A stretch of DNA of 64,000 nt from an uncultured Bacteroidota bacterium (GTDB lineage Bacteria > Bacteroidota > Bacteroidia > Flavobacteriales > Flavobacteriaceae), in NCBI GenBank assembly GCA_902517895.1, contig CABYEA010000001.1, positions 1 through 64,000 of the forward strand, in the 5' to 3' direction. Numbering within the stretch: the stretch's first letter is position 1; each line of letters opens with the position of its first letter. Shown piece after piece: positions 55,687-64,000 of this stretch. Made by a program: the position numbers and the translations under genes. Below the pieces are notes generated by a model that saw only the letters and a program-made list of their open reading frames with translations, did no database searches and had not been told where the DNA came from.

Positions 55687-58002
55687 TTGGAGAACAGGTA
55701 CAAATTTTATTCATCCTTAATGTGGTTATTTTTTTTAACCCCAGTTACTATCATTATATCTATATTTTATTTTGCTTCGGTTGGGGGTTTTGGTGATATG
55801 CCAGATTTAGAGGTTTTAGAAAATCCAAAAACTAACCTGGCAAGCGAAGTAATCAGTTCAGACGGAAAGACACTTGGTAAATATTATTTTAATGATAATA
55901 GAACTCCTGTAAATTTTGATGAGCTTCCTGGTCATCTTGTTCATGCTTTAATAGCGACTGAAGATATTAGGTTTTACTCTCATTCTGGAATTGATTTTAA
56001 GAGGACAATTGGAGCTGTATTAAAGTTAGGAAAAGACGGTGGAGGAAGTACTATTACTCAGCAATTAGCAAAGTTGCTTTTTACTGGTGAGGGCTCAAGA
56101 GATATAATTGAAAGACTCACTCAGAAATTTAAAGAATATATAATAGCTGTTAGACTAGAGAGGCACTATACAAAAGACGAAATTATAACTCAATACTTAA
56201 ATTTATATGATTTCGGAAATAACGGAGATGGGATTAGAAGCGCTGCAAGAATTTACTTTGGTAAAGAGCCAATTGACTTAGACATAAACGAATCAGCAAT
56301 TTTAGTCGGAATGCTAAAAAACTCTTCTTTGTATAATCCAAGACCTCACAGAAATCCAGTTGGGGTTAAGAATAGAAGAAATGTTGTTTTAGGTCAAATG
56401 AAAAAATATGATTATTTAGATGAAGTTTTAGTTGACTCTCTTAGAATGCAACCATTGAACTTAAACTATACTCCTGAGTCACATCGTGAGGGCCTAGCAA
56501 CATACTTTAGGGAATACCTAAGAGCTTATATGAAAATATGGGTAAATGATGAACAAAACAGAAAGCCTGATGGGTCTAAGTATAACTTAAATACTGATGG
56601 TTTAAAGATTTACACAACAATAAATTATTCAATGCAGGAAATGGCTGAAAATGCCGTATTAAAACATATGCCTAGGCTTCAGAAAGAATTTTTTGAACAA
56701 AATAAAACTTTAGATGACTCTATTGCCCCGTTTCGTGAATTAACCAGTGGTGCTGTAGACACCCTATTAAGAGTATCAATGAAAAGATCTGAAAGATGGA
56801 GGAAAATGAAATATGATTTGAAAAAAAATAATGAGGAAATCGAAGAATCATTTTATATACCAAAAGAGATGACCATTTTCTCCTGGAAAGGAGAAATTGA
56901 CACAATGATGACTCCTTTAGATTCAATGAAATATTATAAGTCTTTTTTCAGGCCAGGAATGATGTCTATGGATCCAACAAATGGTTATATCAAGGCCTGG
57001 GTAGGGGGCATGAATTACAGACATTTCCAATATGACATGGTGAAAAAAGGCAAGCGTCAAATAGGATCAACTTTTAAGCCATTTGTTTATGCTGCAGCAA
57101 TAGATCAGCTAAAATTATCACCATGTGACACATTTCCAGACAGCCAGTTTTGTATTGAAAAAAACAAATTTGGTAATGTTGAACAATGGTGCCCAAAGAA
57201 CTCGGGTGATAAGTATGGAAGAACTAGAACCTTAAAAAATGCTTTGGCGAATTCGGTTAATACTATTACTGCCAGATTAATGGATAGAATTGGTCCGCGT
57301 ACCGTTGCGAAATTAGCTAAAGATTTGGGCATAGAACAAAGAATACTGCCTGTTCCATCAATAGCTTTAGGAACACCAGATCTTAGTGTTTATGAAATGG
57401 TAGCGGCCTATTCAACATTTGCAAATAAAGGTGTATATACACAGCCGGTTTTCATTCAAAAGATTGAAGATAAAAATGGAACAACTTTATATGAAAACCA
57501 ACCTGTTACCAGAGACGTATTAAGTGAGGAAGCTGCTTACGTTACTGTTAATTTGTTAGAGGGCGTTACCAAAGCAGGTTCTGGGACAAGGCTGAGAACA
57601 ACCGGGGCTGATGAATTTAACAGGGCATATCAAAATGTTGTAACCGGTTATCCATATGAGTTTACTAACCCCATTGCTGGAAAGACTGGCACAACACAAA
57701 ACCAAAGTGATGGTTGGTTTATTGGAATGGTACCAAATTTAGTCACAGGTGTTTGGGTAGGAGCTGAGGATAGAGCAATTCACTTTGAGGATATAGCATA
57801 TGGCCAAGGTGCGTCAATGGCTTTACCAATTTGGGGGGTTTATATGAAAAGTGTTTATCAAGATTCAACCTTACTAATTTCTAATAAACCTTTTGACCAG
57901 CCAAAAAGATTGAGCATAGAATTAGATTGTAATAAGTTTATATTTGACAGTATCCAATCTGGAAAGACTACCCAACAGGAGATTTTAGATATTGATTTTT
58001 AA
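55687..58002 (+). CDS. Penicillin-binding protein 1A (bifunctional glycosyltransferase/transpeptidase)
   Basis: This 771-residue class A PBP polymerises and cross-links peptidoglycan. After an N-terminal membrane anchor (about residues 10-32) comes the GT51 domain with the catalytic E92 in ATEDIRFYSHSG and GGSTITQQLAKLLF. The transpeptidase domain has SxxK at S461-K464 (GSTFKPF), SVN at 523-525 and KTG at 666-668. The start is TTG. The 3' end overlaps convergent acetoacetyl-CoA synthetase by 35 bases, the longest such overlap in the window. Confidence 0.94.
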   Translation: MENRYKFYSSLMWLFFLTPVTIIISIFYFASVGGFGDMPDLEVLENPKTNLASEVISSDGKTLGKYYFNDNRTPVNFDELPGHLVHALIATEDIRFYSHSGIDFKRTIGAVLKLGKDGGGSTITQQLAKLLFTGEGSRDIIERLTQKFKEYIIAVRLERHYTKDEIITQYLNLYDFGNNGDGIRSAARIYFGKEPIDLDINESAILVGMLKNSSLYNPRPHRNPVGVKNRRNVVLGQMKKYDYLDEVLVDSLRMQPLNLNYTPESHREGLATYFREYLRAYMKIWVNDEQNRKPDGSKYNLNTDGLKIYTTINYSMQEMAENAVLKHMPRLQKEFFEQNKTLDDSIAPFRELTSGAVDTLLRVSMKRSERWRKMKYDLKKNNEEIEESFYIPKEMTIFSWKGEIDTMMTPLDSMKYYKSFFRPGMMSMDPTNGYIKAWVGGMNYRHFQYDMVKKGKRQIGSTFKPFVYAAAIDQLKLSPCDTFPDSQFCIEKNKFGNVEQWCPKNSGDKYGRTRTLKNALANSVNTITARLMDRIGPRTVAKLAKDLGIEQRILPVPSIALGTPDLSVYEMVAAYSTFANKGVYTQPVFIQKIEDKNGTTLYENQPVTRDVLSEEAAYVTVNLLEGVTKAGSGTRLRTTGADEFNRAYQNVVTGYPYEFTNPIAGKTGTTQNQSDGWFIGMVPNLVTGVWVGAEDRAIHFEDIAYGQGASMALPIWGVYMKSVYQDSTLLISNKPFDQPKRLSIELDCNKFIFDSIQSGKTTQQEILDIDF

Positions 58003-59890
58003 TCTTTAAAAAATCATCAATACATTCTGGATTTCTCATTGCACCTTTAGAAACTACATCATTTATGCTTTGTCCCAAAAAAATTTTCTTTATAGGAATC
58101 TCCATTTTTTTACCGCTAATTGTATAAGGTATCTGAGATATTGAAAATATTAAATTTGGTGTGTGTCGAGGAGAGCATTTGTTTTTTATTACTCTATTAA
58201 TTTTGCTTTTGAGATTTTGGTCCAATTCATGTTCTGATTCCACAAATAAAATAAGTTTACTGTTGCCATCCACATTTATATCAATTATCAATGAATCTTT
58301 GATTATTTTGATAGTGTCTAAAGAGGAATAAATTTCAGAGGTGCCAATTCTTATCCCGTTTCTGTTTAATGTTGCATCTGACCTTCCTTGCATTAATATT
58401 CCTTTCAAATCATCAACAAATATCCAATCTCCATGAGTCCACACCCCTGAATTTTTCACAAAATAAGATTCATGATATTTCTTAAAGTCATGATCACCCC
58501 AAAAGTATATTGGCATTGACGGCATGGGTTCTGTAATAACTAACTCACCAGTTTGGCCTTTAACGTTTTTGCCATTTTCATCCCAAGCTTGAATTGATGC
58601 ACCTAACATATTACATTGTAAAAAACCAGCGTAAACGGGCAATTTAGCACAACCCCCAATAAAAGCTGAACACACATCGGTTCCACCACTTAATGAGATT
58701 ATTTGAGTTTTTGGAAGTTTTTTTTGTAACCATTTAAAAGCCTCAATTGATAAGGGAGAGCCAGTTGCTCCAATTGTTTTAATAAACTTTAAATCTTTAT
58801 CATTAACATCATTTATATTTTGCTTCATACTTGCAATAAAGAAAGGGGACCCATTTCCAAAATGATTAATTTTAGCCTCTTTTGCAAATCGCCATTGTAC
58901 TCCGATTTCTGGAAAATTTGCTGAACCATCGTAAATACAAAGAATTGCCCCACAAAGAAACGAACCTATTGAATAGTTCCACATCATCCAACCTGTTGTG
59001 GTATTCCAAAAAAATCTATCACCATTCATTAAATTTTGGTGTAATGAAAGAGATTTATATTGCTCCAATAATATACCACCTGTACTATGAGTTATTGCTT
59101 TTGGTTTTCCAGTTGTCCCCGATGAAAAAAGAACCCATATAGGATGTTTAAAGTTTACCGATTCCAATTTAAAATCAATCCAGTAGTTAGAATTTAGGTT
59201 CCAATTGTCAAAGCTTGAGTCAAACACAATAGTTTTCTTTAATGATGGAAGATTGCGTTTAAGCTCATTAATTTTATCTTCTTGATTAAAGTTTTTTCCA
59301 TTATAAGTGTATTTCTGATGCGCAAAAAGTAGAGAGGGTTTTAATTGACTAAATCTATTTACAATACTTTCTACCCCAAAATCCGGTGAACAGCATGACC
59401 ACACAGCCCCCAGGGAATTAACCGCAATAAAAGCGGCAATGGTATCTGGATGATTTAACAAATAGCCAACAACTACATCACCTTTTTTAATATTATAATC
59501 GATTAAGCTAAACCTTATTTCTTTAACTTTTTCCAATAGGCTGTTCCATGAAATTTCAATTATATTACTTGATTCGCTTTTATATACAATGGCAGTTTTA
59601 TTATTTTTTGCATTACGTAAAATGTGAGCTGAATAGCTAAGTTTTGAGCCCGCAAACCATTTGGTTTTATAAAAAGGGTTTTCTTTATTTAATATAGATT
59701 TATAAGGAGTATCAAAATGGATTTTATAAAAGTTACTTATTGATTCCCAAAAAAATTCCAGATTTTTTATTGACCAATTATGCAATTCAGCGTAATTTGA
59801 AAAATACAAATTATATTTCTTCTCCAAATATTTTTCAAATTGAAATAAATTTGATTTCTCATAATTTTTTGGAATCCAAATTTTATCCAT
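57968..59890 (-). CDS. Acetoacetyl-CoA synthetase (ANL superfamily)
   Basis: The 640-residue protein is an adenylate-forming enzyme that most resembles acetoacetyl-CoA synthetases, which activate acetoacetate to the CoA thioester. The P-loop WVLFSSGTTGKPKAI is at about residues 250-265, followed by HSTGGILLEQYK, the ATGSPLS segment, SGGTDVCSAFIGG and GRSDATLNRNGIRIGTSEIY. The SGGTDVCSAF type of motif and the length fit AACS rather than acetyl-CoA synthetase. The gene overlaps the PBP1A 3' end and is separated by two bases from the ABC ATPase gene upstream. Confidence 0.85.
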   Translation of the reverse strand: MDKIWIPKNYEKSNLFQFEKYLEKKYNLYFSNYAELHNWSIKNLEFFWESISNFYKIHFDTPYKSILNKENPFYKTKWFAGSKLSYSAHILRNAKNNKTAIVYKSESSNIIEISWNSLLEKVKEIRFSLIDYNIKKGDVVVGYLLNHPDTIAAFIAVNSLGAVWSCCSPDFGVESIVNRFSQLKPSLLFAHQKYTYNGKNFNQEDKINELKRNLPSLKKTIVFDSSFDNWNLNSNYWIDFKLESVNFKHPIWVLFSSGTTGKPKAITHSTGGILLEQYKSLSLHQNLMNGDRFFWNTTTGWMMWNYSIGSFLCGAILCIYDGSANFPEIGVQWRFAKEAKINHFGNGSPFFIASMKQNINDVNDKDLKFIKTIGATGSPLSIEAFKWLQKKLPKTQIISLSGGTDVCSAFIGGCAKLPVYAGFLQCNMLGASIQAWDENGKNVKGQTGELVITEPMPSMPIYFWGDHDFKKYHESYFVKNSGVWTHGDWIFVDDLKGILMQGRSDATLNRNGIRIGTSEIYSSLDTIKIIKDSLIIDINVDGNSKLILFVESEHELDQNLKSKINRVIKNKCSPRHTPNLIFSISQIPYTISGKKMEIPIKKIFLGQSINDVVSKGAMRNPECIDDFLKIKNQYLKSPVG

Positions 59891-59892
59891 TT

Positions 59893-61572
59893 CTATATTG
59901 ATGCTTTAATTAGTTTTTTGGTATAATTATCTTTTGGCTTTTTGAAAAGCAAATCAGAATCTTCATATTCAACTATCTTTCCATTATGTAATACTATAAT
60001 TTTATCAGACATGTGTTTAACCACAGAAAGATCATGGGATATAAAAATGTAAGTAAACCCATATTTTTCTTTTAATACATTTAAGAGGTTTAATACTGTC
60101 GCTTGAACCGAAACATCAAGAGCAGAAACAGATTCGTCACATATTAGAACTATAGGATTAACACTGATAGCCCTAGCTATACATACCCGCTGTCTTTGAC
60201 CACCGGAAAGCTCATGAGGATAACGATTTAAAAATCTTTGATCAAGACCGACATCGTTTATTATTTCTTTACATTTTTCATGAACTTTTTCTTTGCTATA
60301 AATTCCGTGAAATTTTATTGGCTCTGATATTGCCTGAAGTATATTTTGAAGAGGGTTCAATGATGCATATGGATCTTGAAAAATAACCTGAACATTTTTT
60401 CTAAATTCCAGTAATTCTCTTCCATTAATTTTCGAGATATCTTTTCCTTTAAATAGTATTTGCCCAGCTTCATATGGTTGAACTTTAACAATTGCATTTG
60501 ATAAAGTAGTTTTACCAGATCCTGACTCTCCAATTAAACCTAAAGTTTCCCCTTTATATAGTTTTAAATTAATATTTGATAATGCCCTAAATCCTTTATT
60601 TTTCTCAAATAATTTTTTTGAAGTATTATAAAACTTTGACAAATTTTTAATTTCCAAAATAGGTTCGCTTGAATATATATTTTTTAATCTTTTATTTCTT
60701 TTATTTTTAGTTTCAGCCTCACCTTTGAAACCCTCCTTAAAACTTTCAACCGTTGGCAACCTTTTTAATCTTTTTTTGTCATCAATTATTAAAGACAATA
60801 GAGCTTTCGTGTAATCTTCTTTTGGTGAATTAAAGATTTTTTTATTTGACCCTTGTTCTATTATTCTACCATTTTTCATTATTATGATTTTTTCTGAAAT
60901 ACTTGAGACAAGTTTTAAATCATGTGAGATAAACAATATTGATAAGTTTTCACTTTTTTTGAGATCTTTCAAAATCTCAATTACCTCCTTTTGTATTGAT
61001 ACATCTAATGCTGTTGTTGGCTCATCTGCTATAAGTAATTTTGGGTTGCATGATAGCGCCATAACAATCATTAATCTTTGTTTTTGGCCGCCAGATATCT
61101 GATGAGGATATTTATCTAGTAAATTTTCCACACCACTTAGTTTGACCTTTTTGATCAGCCTTTTAATTCTTTCACTTGTTTGTTCAAAGGGTAAATTTTC
61201 ATGAGCTTTAAATACCTCATAGAGTTGTTTGCCAATTTTCATTGTTGGATTCAGTGCATTCATGGGCTCTTGAAAAATCATTGCAACACTAGAACCTCTG
61301 ATTTCCTTGATCTCATTTTTATCAAGATTTAAGATGTTTTTTCCGTTAAATATGATTTTTCCAGAAATTTTAAACTTCTTTCTTTCAAGAAGACCAAGAA
61401 TACATAAAGATGTCATAGATTTTCCACTACCTGATTCACCTACAAGCCCAATAATTTCATTTTTTTTGACTTTAAATGAAATGCCTTTAATTAAATTTTT
61501 ACGATTTTCTTTTTCAACAGTTCTAACTCTGAGATTATTTATATTTAGCAGTATTTCTTTATCTAATTTCAA
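59893..61572 (-). CDS. Fused dipeptide-type ABC transporter ATPase (DppD-DppF-like)
   Basis: The 559-residue protein has two complete ABC domains. The first (about 1-260) has Walker A GESGSGKS near residue 45, signature SGGQKQR and Walker B LLIADEPTT. The second (about 300-559) has GESGSGKT, SGGQRQRV and LICDESVSALD. The order matches fused DppD/DppF proteins of peptide importers. No permease or binding protein gene is next to it, so the partner is elsewhere. The start of the protein reads MKLDKEILLNINNLRVRT. Confidence 0.9.
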   Translation of the reverse strand: MKLDKEILLNINNLRVRTVEKENRKNLIKGISFKVKKNEIIGLVGESGSGKSMTSLCILGLLERKKFKISGKIIFNGKNILNLDKNEIKEIRGSSVAMIFQEPMNALNPTMKIGKQLYEVFKAHENLPFEQTSERIKRLIKKVKLSGVENLLDKYPHQISGGQKQRLMIVMALSCNPKLLIADEPTTALDVSIQKEVIEILKDLKKSENLSILFISHDLKLVSSISEKIIIMKNGRIIEQGSNKKIFNSPKEDYTKALLSLIIDDKKRLKRLPTVESFKEGFKGEAETKNKRNKRLKNIYSSEPILEIKNLSKFYNTSKKLFEKNKGFRALSNINLKLYKGETLGLIGESGSGKTTLSNAIVKVQPYEAGQILFKGKDISKINGRELLEFRKNVQVIFQDPYASLNPLQNILQAISEPIKFHGIYSKEKVHEKCKEIINDVGLDQRFLNRYPHELSGGQRQRVCIARAISVNPIVLICDESVSALDVSVQATVLNLLNVLKEKYGFTYIFISHDLSVVKHMSDKIIVLHNGKIVEYEDSDLLFKKPKDNYTKKLIKASI

Positions 61573-61575
61573 AGT

Positions 61576-62721
61576 TTATTCTATTGCAGTTGCTAGTTTA
61601 TATCCTTCAGAAATATAGTTGTATAAATCACCAGACTGATTACTAACCCTTCCTTCAATATTATATTTACCTTGTCTTACGATAATTATATTTTCATCAG
61701 GGAAAGAGATAACAAATTGTCCTCTAAAGCCATTCATTGTAAAAACTCTTTTGCCATTATATTCGTATAGCCACCAGCCATATCCATAGAAGGGGCTATC
61801 ATCAAAAACAGGTTCTAAAGAAAGCTCAACAAAGGACGAATCAAGAATTTCATTCTTACCCCATTTTCCTTTGTTTACATAAAGTTTACCAAACCTTGCA
61901 AAATCTCTCGCTGTAGCTGCAATACAACAGTATGCTTTTTCCATACCATATTCTTCACTGTCAATCTGCCAAAGTGCAGTGCTTTCTGCACCCATCGGTT
62001 GCCAGAATTTTTCGGTTAAATAATCTGAAAGATTTGTTCCTATGGCTTTTTCTAAAACCATGGCTAATAGTTGGGTGTCTCCACTAGAATACCTAAAGCT
62101 TTGACCAGGTTTATTTTCAATTTCTTGCCTTAAAATAACGGACCTTAAATCGTTTGTAAAATAGCTTTCAGATGTAATATTTATAACACTGTAATATTTC
62201 TCATTCCATTTCATTCCAGATGACATTGAAGCTAAATCCCCAACTGTTAATTCAGCTGCTAACCCGTCTTTATATTCTTCAAAAAAATCGCTAACCGGCT
62301 GATCTAAACTTTTTATTTTACCCTCCATAATTGCCTTTCCCAGCATGCTTGTAACAATACTTTTTGCAACAGAAAATGAGTTTGAAATATCGTATTGTTT
62401 ATGACCATCATAATACTTTTCAAAAAGGATACTGTCATTCTTAATGACCAAGAATGATTTTGTTTTTCTTTCTTCATTTAAAAACTTAAGCTTGTCAGAT
62501 TCTTGAATCTCATTATAATATTTATGTAGCGCCCAAGGCTGAGGCTCAGAGCTTGTTATTTCTTTGTTATCAAAATATTCGTAATCAGAAATAAAAGCAG
62601 TATTATTTCCAGTTAGATATATGGTTCGTATTCCTCTAAAGATGTAATCGATATTAAATACATAAATCAATAAAACTATAACCCCTAAAAAAACTATCAT
62701 CCATTTTAAAATCTTTTTCAT
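61576..62721 (-). CDS. Serine hydrolase, class C beta-lactamase-like
   Basis: The 381-residue protein has an N-terminal membrane anchor (about residues 8-24) and a beta-lactamase/transpeptidase-like domain with the catalytic S117-V-A-K120 (FSVAKS), the YSSGD second motif and a C-terminal strand FTMNGFRGQFVISFP in place of the KTG/HTG box. Substrates of such proteins vary (esterase, peptidase, penicillin-binding). It is the first gene of a three-gene minus-strand operon with the ABC ATPase and acetoacetyl-CoA synthetase. Confidence 0.85.
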   Translation of the reverse strand: MKKILKWMIVFLGVIVLLIYVFNIDYIFRGIRTIYLTGNNTAFISDYEYFDNKEITSSEPQPWALHKYYNEIQESDKLKFLNEERKTKSFLVIKNDSILFEKYYDGHKQYDISNSFSVAKSIVTSMLGKAIMEGKIKSLDQPVSDFFEEYKDGLAAELTVGDLASMSSGMKWNEKYYSVINITSESYFTNDLRSVILRQEIENKPGQSFRYSSGDTQLLAMVLEKAIGTNLSDYLTEKFWQPMGAESTALWQIDSEEYGMEKAYCCIAATARDFARFGKLYVNKGKWGKNEILDSSFVELSLEPVFDDSPFYGYGWWLYEYNGKRVFTMNGFRGQFVISFPDENIIIVRQGKYNIEGRVSNQSGDLYNYISEGYKLATAIE

Positions 62722-62738
62722 TTTCCCTTATTTTTTGC

Positions 62739-62746
62739 CAAAGATA
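62739..62746 (-). promoter_or_regulatory. Putative -7 box of the serine hydrolase operon
   Basis: On the minus strand this is TATCTTTG, an exact TAnnTTTG, 17 bases before the ATG at 62721. Confidence 0.5.
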
Positions 62747-62857
62747 TGAATTTAATATTCTAATTATTTGTATATATATGTAATGAAAATTTCTAGATTT
62801 TTAAATTATTACTAAATTTATTTTAAACTAACAGCCCGTATATTCAAAATTATATAA

Positions 62858-64000
62858 ATGCCAAATAACAATATTTCATTAAGCTCAAGAATTTTTTATT
62901 ACATGATGGTTTTTATTGTAGTTGAATCTATAATGATCGGCGGGGTAACCTTATATCAATTCAATAAAAAAAACTCTGAATATCACGAGGGAAGATTAGA
63001 AAGAAAAGAAAATAATCTACTTGTTGATATAAAATATGAGTTAAAAAAAAATGGAATTGATTCTATTGGTTTACTAAATAATAGCACGGTTTTGCAAATG
63101 GCTGATGTACATAATTTGGAATTTGAACTCTATAATTTAGAAGGAGTATTAATAAAAAGCTCAACTGCCTTAACAGGTGTTAGAGGAACTACTTTATTAG
63201 ATGGGAAAATTTTAGATTATTTTAAGGAGTTTAACGCTGGAAGATATGTCGTCAATGATAAAAACTCAAGCTACTTTAAATCATCTTATAATTTAGTTTC
63301 CAATTTTGAAAATCAACCATTAGGTATTATATACATCCCTTATTTTGCAGATGATTCAAGCAGTAAAGAAGAGTTAGGCGGATTTTTAATCAGCCTAGGT
63401 TTTGTTCATGGAAATATGATTTTGATAGCATTTATTATTGCATATTTTATATCAAATTTTGTTACTAAATCATTAGACTCTATTGGAGAAACTATAAAAA
63501 AAACTAATCTTCAAAATCAAAATGTTAAAATTAATGTGAAAAATACACCTCGAGAAGTGGTTGCATTAATTGACTCATATAATACAATGATAGATGAGCT
63601 AAAAAGTAGTGCTGTTAAACTTGCAAAAAGCGAAAGAGAAACTGCGTGGAGGGAGATGGCAAAACAGGTAGCTCATGAAATTAAAAACCCATTAACCCCC
63701 ATGAGATTGAGTATTCAAACATTTGAGCGAGGCTTTAGCAAAGGTGAGGACTTTAGTAAACAAAGAATAAGAGAATTTAGCGAATCTTTAATTCAGCAGA
63801 TTGATACTATGAGCTCTATTGCTACAGCATTTTCAGATTTTGCTGAAATGCCTGAGCCAAAAAAAGAAGAATTAAATGTTGTTGAGGTGGTTGAGCTTGC
63901 TATTGATATTTTTAACAGGGATCATATTAATTTTAAATATTCATCAAAAAAAATTCTTGCAAACTTTGACAGAACACAACTCATTAGAGTTATCACTAAT
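62858..64000 (+). CDS. Sensor histidine kinase, NtrY-like (cut by window end)
   Basis: An open frame of 381 codons runs to the last base without stop. It encodes a first membrane helix (about residues 12-32), a periplasmic sensing region of about 150 residues, a second membrane helix (about 183-202), a HAMP-like linker, and a HisKA domain with the phospho-acceptor H273 in VAHEIKNPLTPMRL. The AWREMAKQVAHEIKNP context is typical of NtrY-type kinases. The HATPase domain starts at the very end (FDRTQLIRVITN, the N box). Signal and response regulator are not in view. Confidence 0.92.
   Translation, partial: MPNNNISLSSRIFYYMMVFIVVESIMIGGVTLYQFNKKNSEYHEGRLERKENNLLVDIKYELKKNGIDSIGLLNNSTVLQMADVHNLEFELYNLEGVLIKSSTALTGVRGTTLLDGKILDYFKEFNAGRYVVNDKNSSYFKSSYNLVSNFENQPLGIIYIPYFADDSSSKEELGGFLISLGFVHGNMILIAFIIAYFISNFVTKSLDSIGETIKKTNLQNQNVKINVKNTPREVVALIDSYNTMIDELKSSAVKLAKSERETAWREMAKQVAHEIKNPLTPMRLSIQTFERGFSKGEDFSKQRIREFSESLIQQIDTMSSIATAFSDFAEMPEPKKEELNVVEVVELAIDIFNRDHINFKYSSKKILANFDRTQLIRVITN

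Overview
The window is a gene-dense, low-GC stretch of a Bacteroidota chromosome, almost certainly from a marine-type member of the Flavobacteriia. The evidence is the gliding/type IX secretion proteins SprE and GldH, several families largely restricted to Flavobacteriia (DUF4837, DUF4292, DUF2807, DUF6341, DUF6427), an ATP synthase operon that stops after gamma without beta and epsilon, many TTG/GTG starts without Shine-Dalgarno sequences, and -7 promoter boxes of the Bacteroidota type TAnnTTTG. Streamlining shows in short gaps and in at least seven pairs of convergent genes whose ends overlap or touch. No mobile element, integrase, CRISPR array, rRNA or prophage was seen. One tRNA (Cys) is present.

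Layout. 0-8.1 kb: M1 peptidase, rnpA, a double-OmpA-domain protein, elaA and rpiB on the minus strand, a 420-bp gap of about 13% GC, rnr, a DUF2807 protein, a LysE-type exporter and an NTF2-like lipoprotein. 8.1-21.6 kb: tRNA-Cys, folB, glnS, a band-7 protein, gltX, ybeY, mnmG, a methyltransferase, a lipid kinase, holB, pgk, a MltD-like transglycosylase, a DUF4837 lipoprotein and tatA. Two parS-like 16-mers flank mnmG, which places the region in the centromere-like (normally origin-proximal) part of the chromosome. 21.7-34.5 kb: an almost gapless plus-strand run that starts with an M23 peptidase and a GH3-family enzyme and continues into a surface-polysaccharide locus (Wzz-like protein, flippase, sulfotransferase, two Wzy/WaaL-like proteins, GT2, GT4, initiating sugar-phosphate transferase), ending in purD. 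34.5-37.4 kb: DUF6341, DUF6427, DUF6165, a GT9 glycosyltransferase and a 2Fe-2S ferredoxin. 37.5-46 kb: sprE, a bactofilin, AtpI-like small proteins and atpBEFHAG. 46-52.3 kb: a flippase, dut, a LolB-like DUF4292 lipoprotein, a degenerate EnvC-like M23 protein, and on the minus strand a thioesterase, an HU/SPOR protein and trpS. 52.3-64 kb: plsC, recA, trhO, gldH, a PBP1A, then on the minus strand acetoacetyl-CoA synthetase, a fused Dpp-type ATPase and a serine hydrolase, and finally an NtrY-like histidine kinase cut by the window end.

How the genes work together. The main theme is cell-envelope building: peptidoglycan synthesis and turnover (PBP1A, MltD-like, M23, EnvC-like, SPOR), lipoprotein/OM handling (DUF4292), polysaccharide assembly, gliding/T9SS (SprE, GldH) and phospholipid acylation (PlsC), mixed with translation genes (glnS, gltX, trpS, mnmG, ybeY, trhO, tRNA-Cys) and ATP synthase. 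The most useful new observations are the two parS sites, a set of TAnnTTTG boxes placed exactly 5-6 nt before start codons (predicting leaderless mRNAs and correcting several start sites), a thioesterase gene whose conserved N-terminus has no ATG/GTG/TTG start (only ATA), and the extremely AT-rich gap upstream of rnr. I did not find a clearly novel defence or metabolic system.
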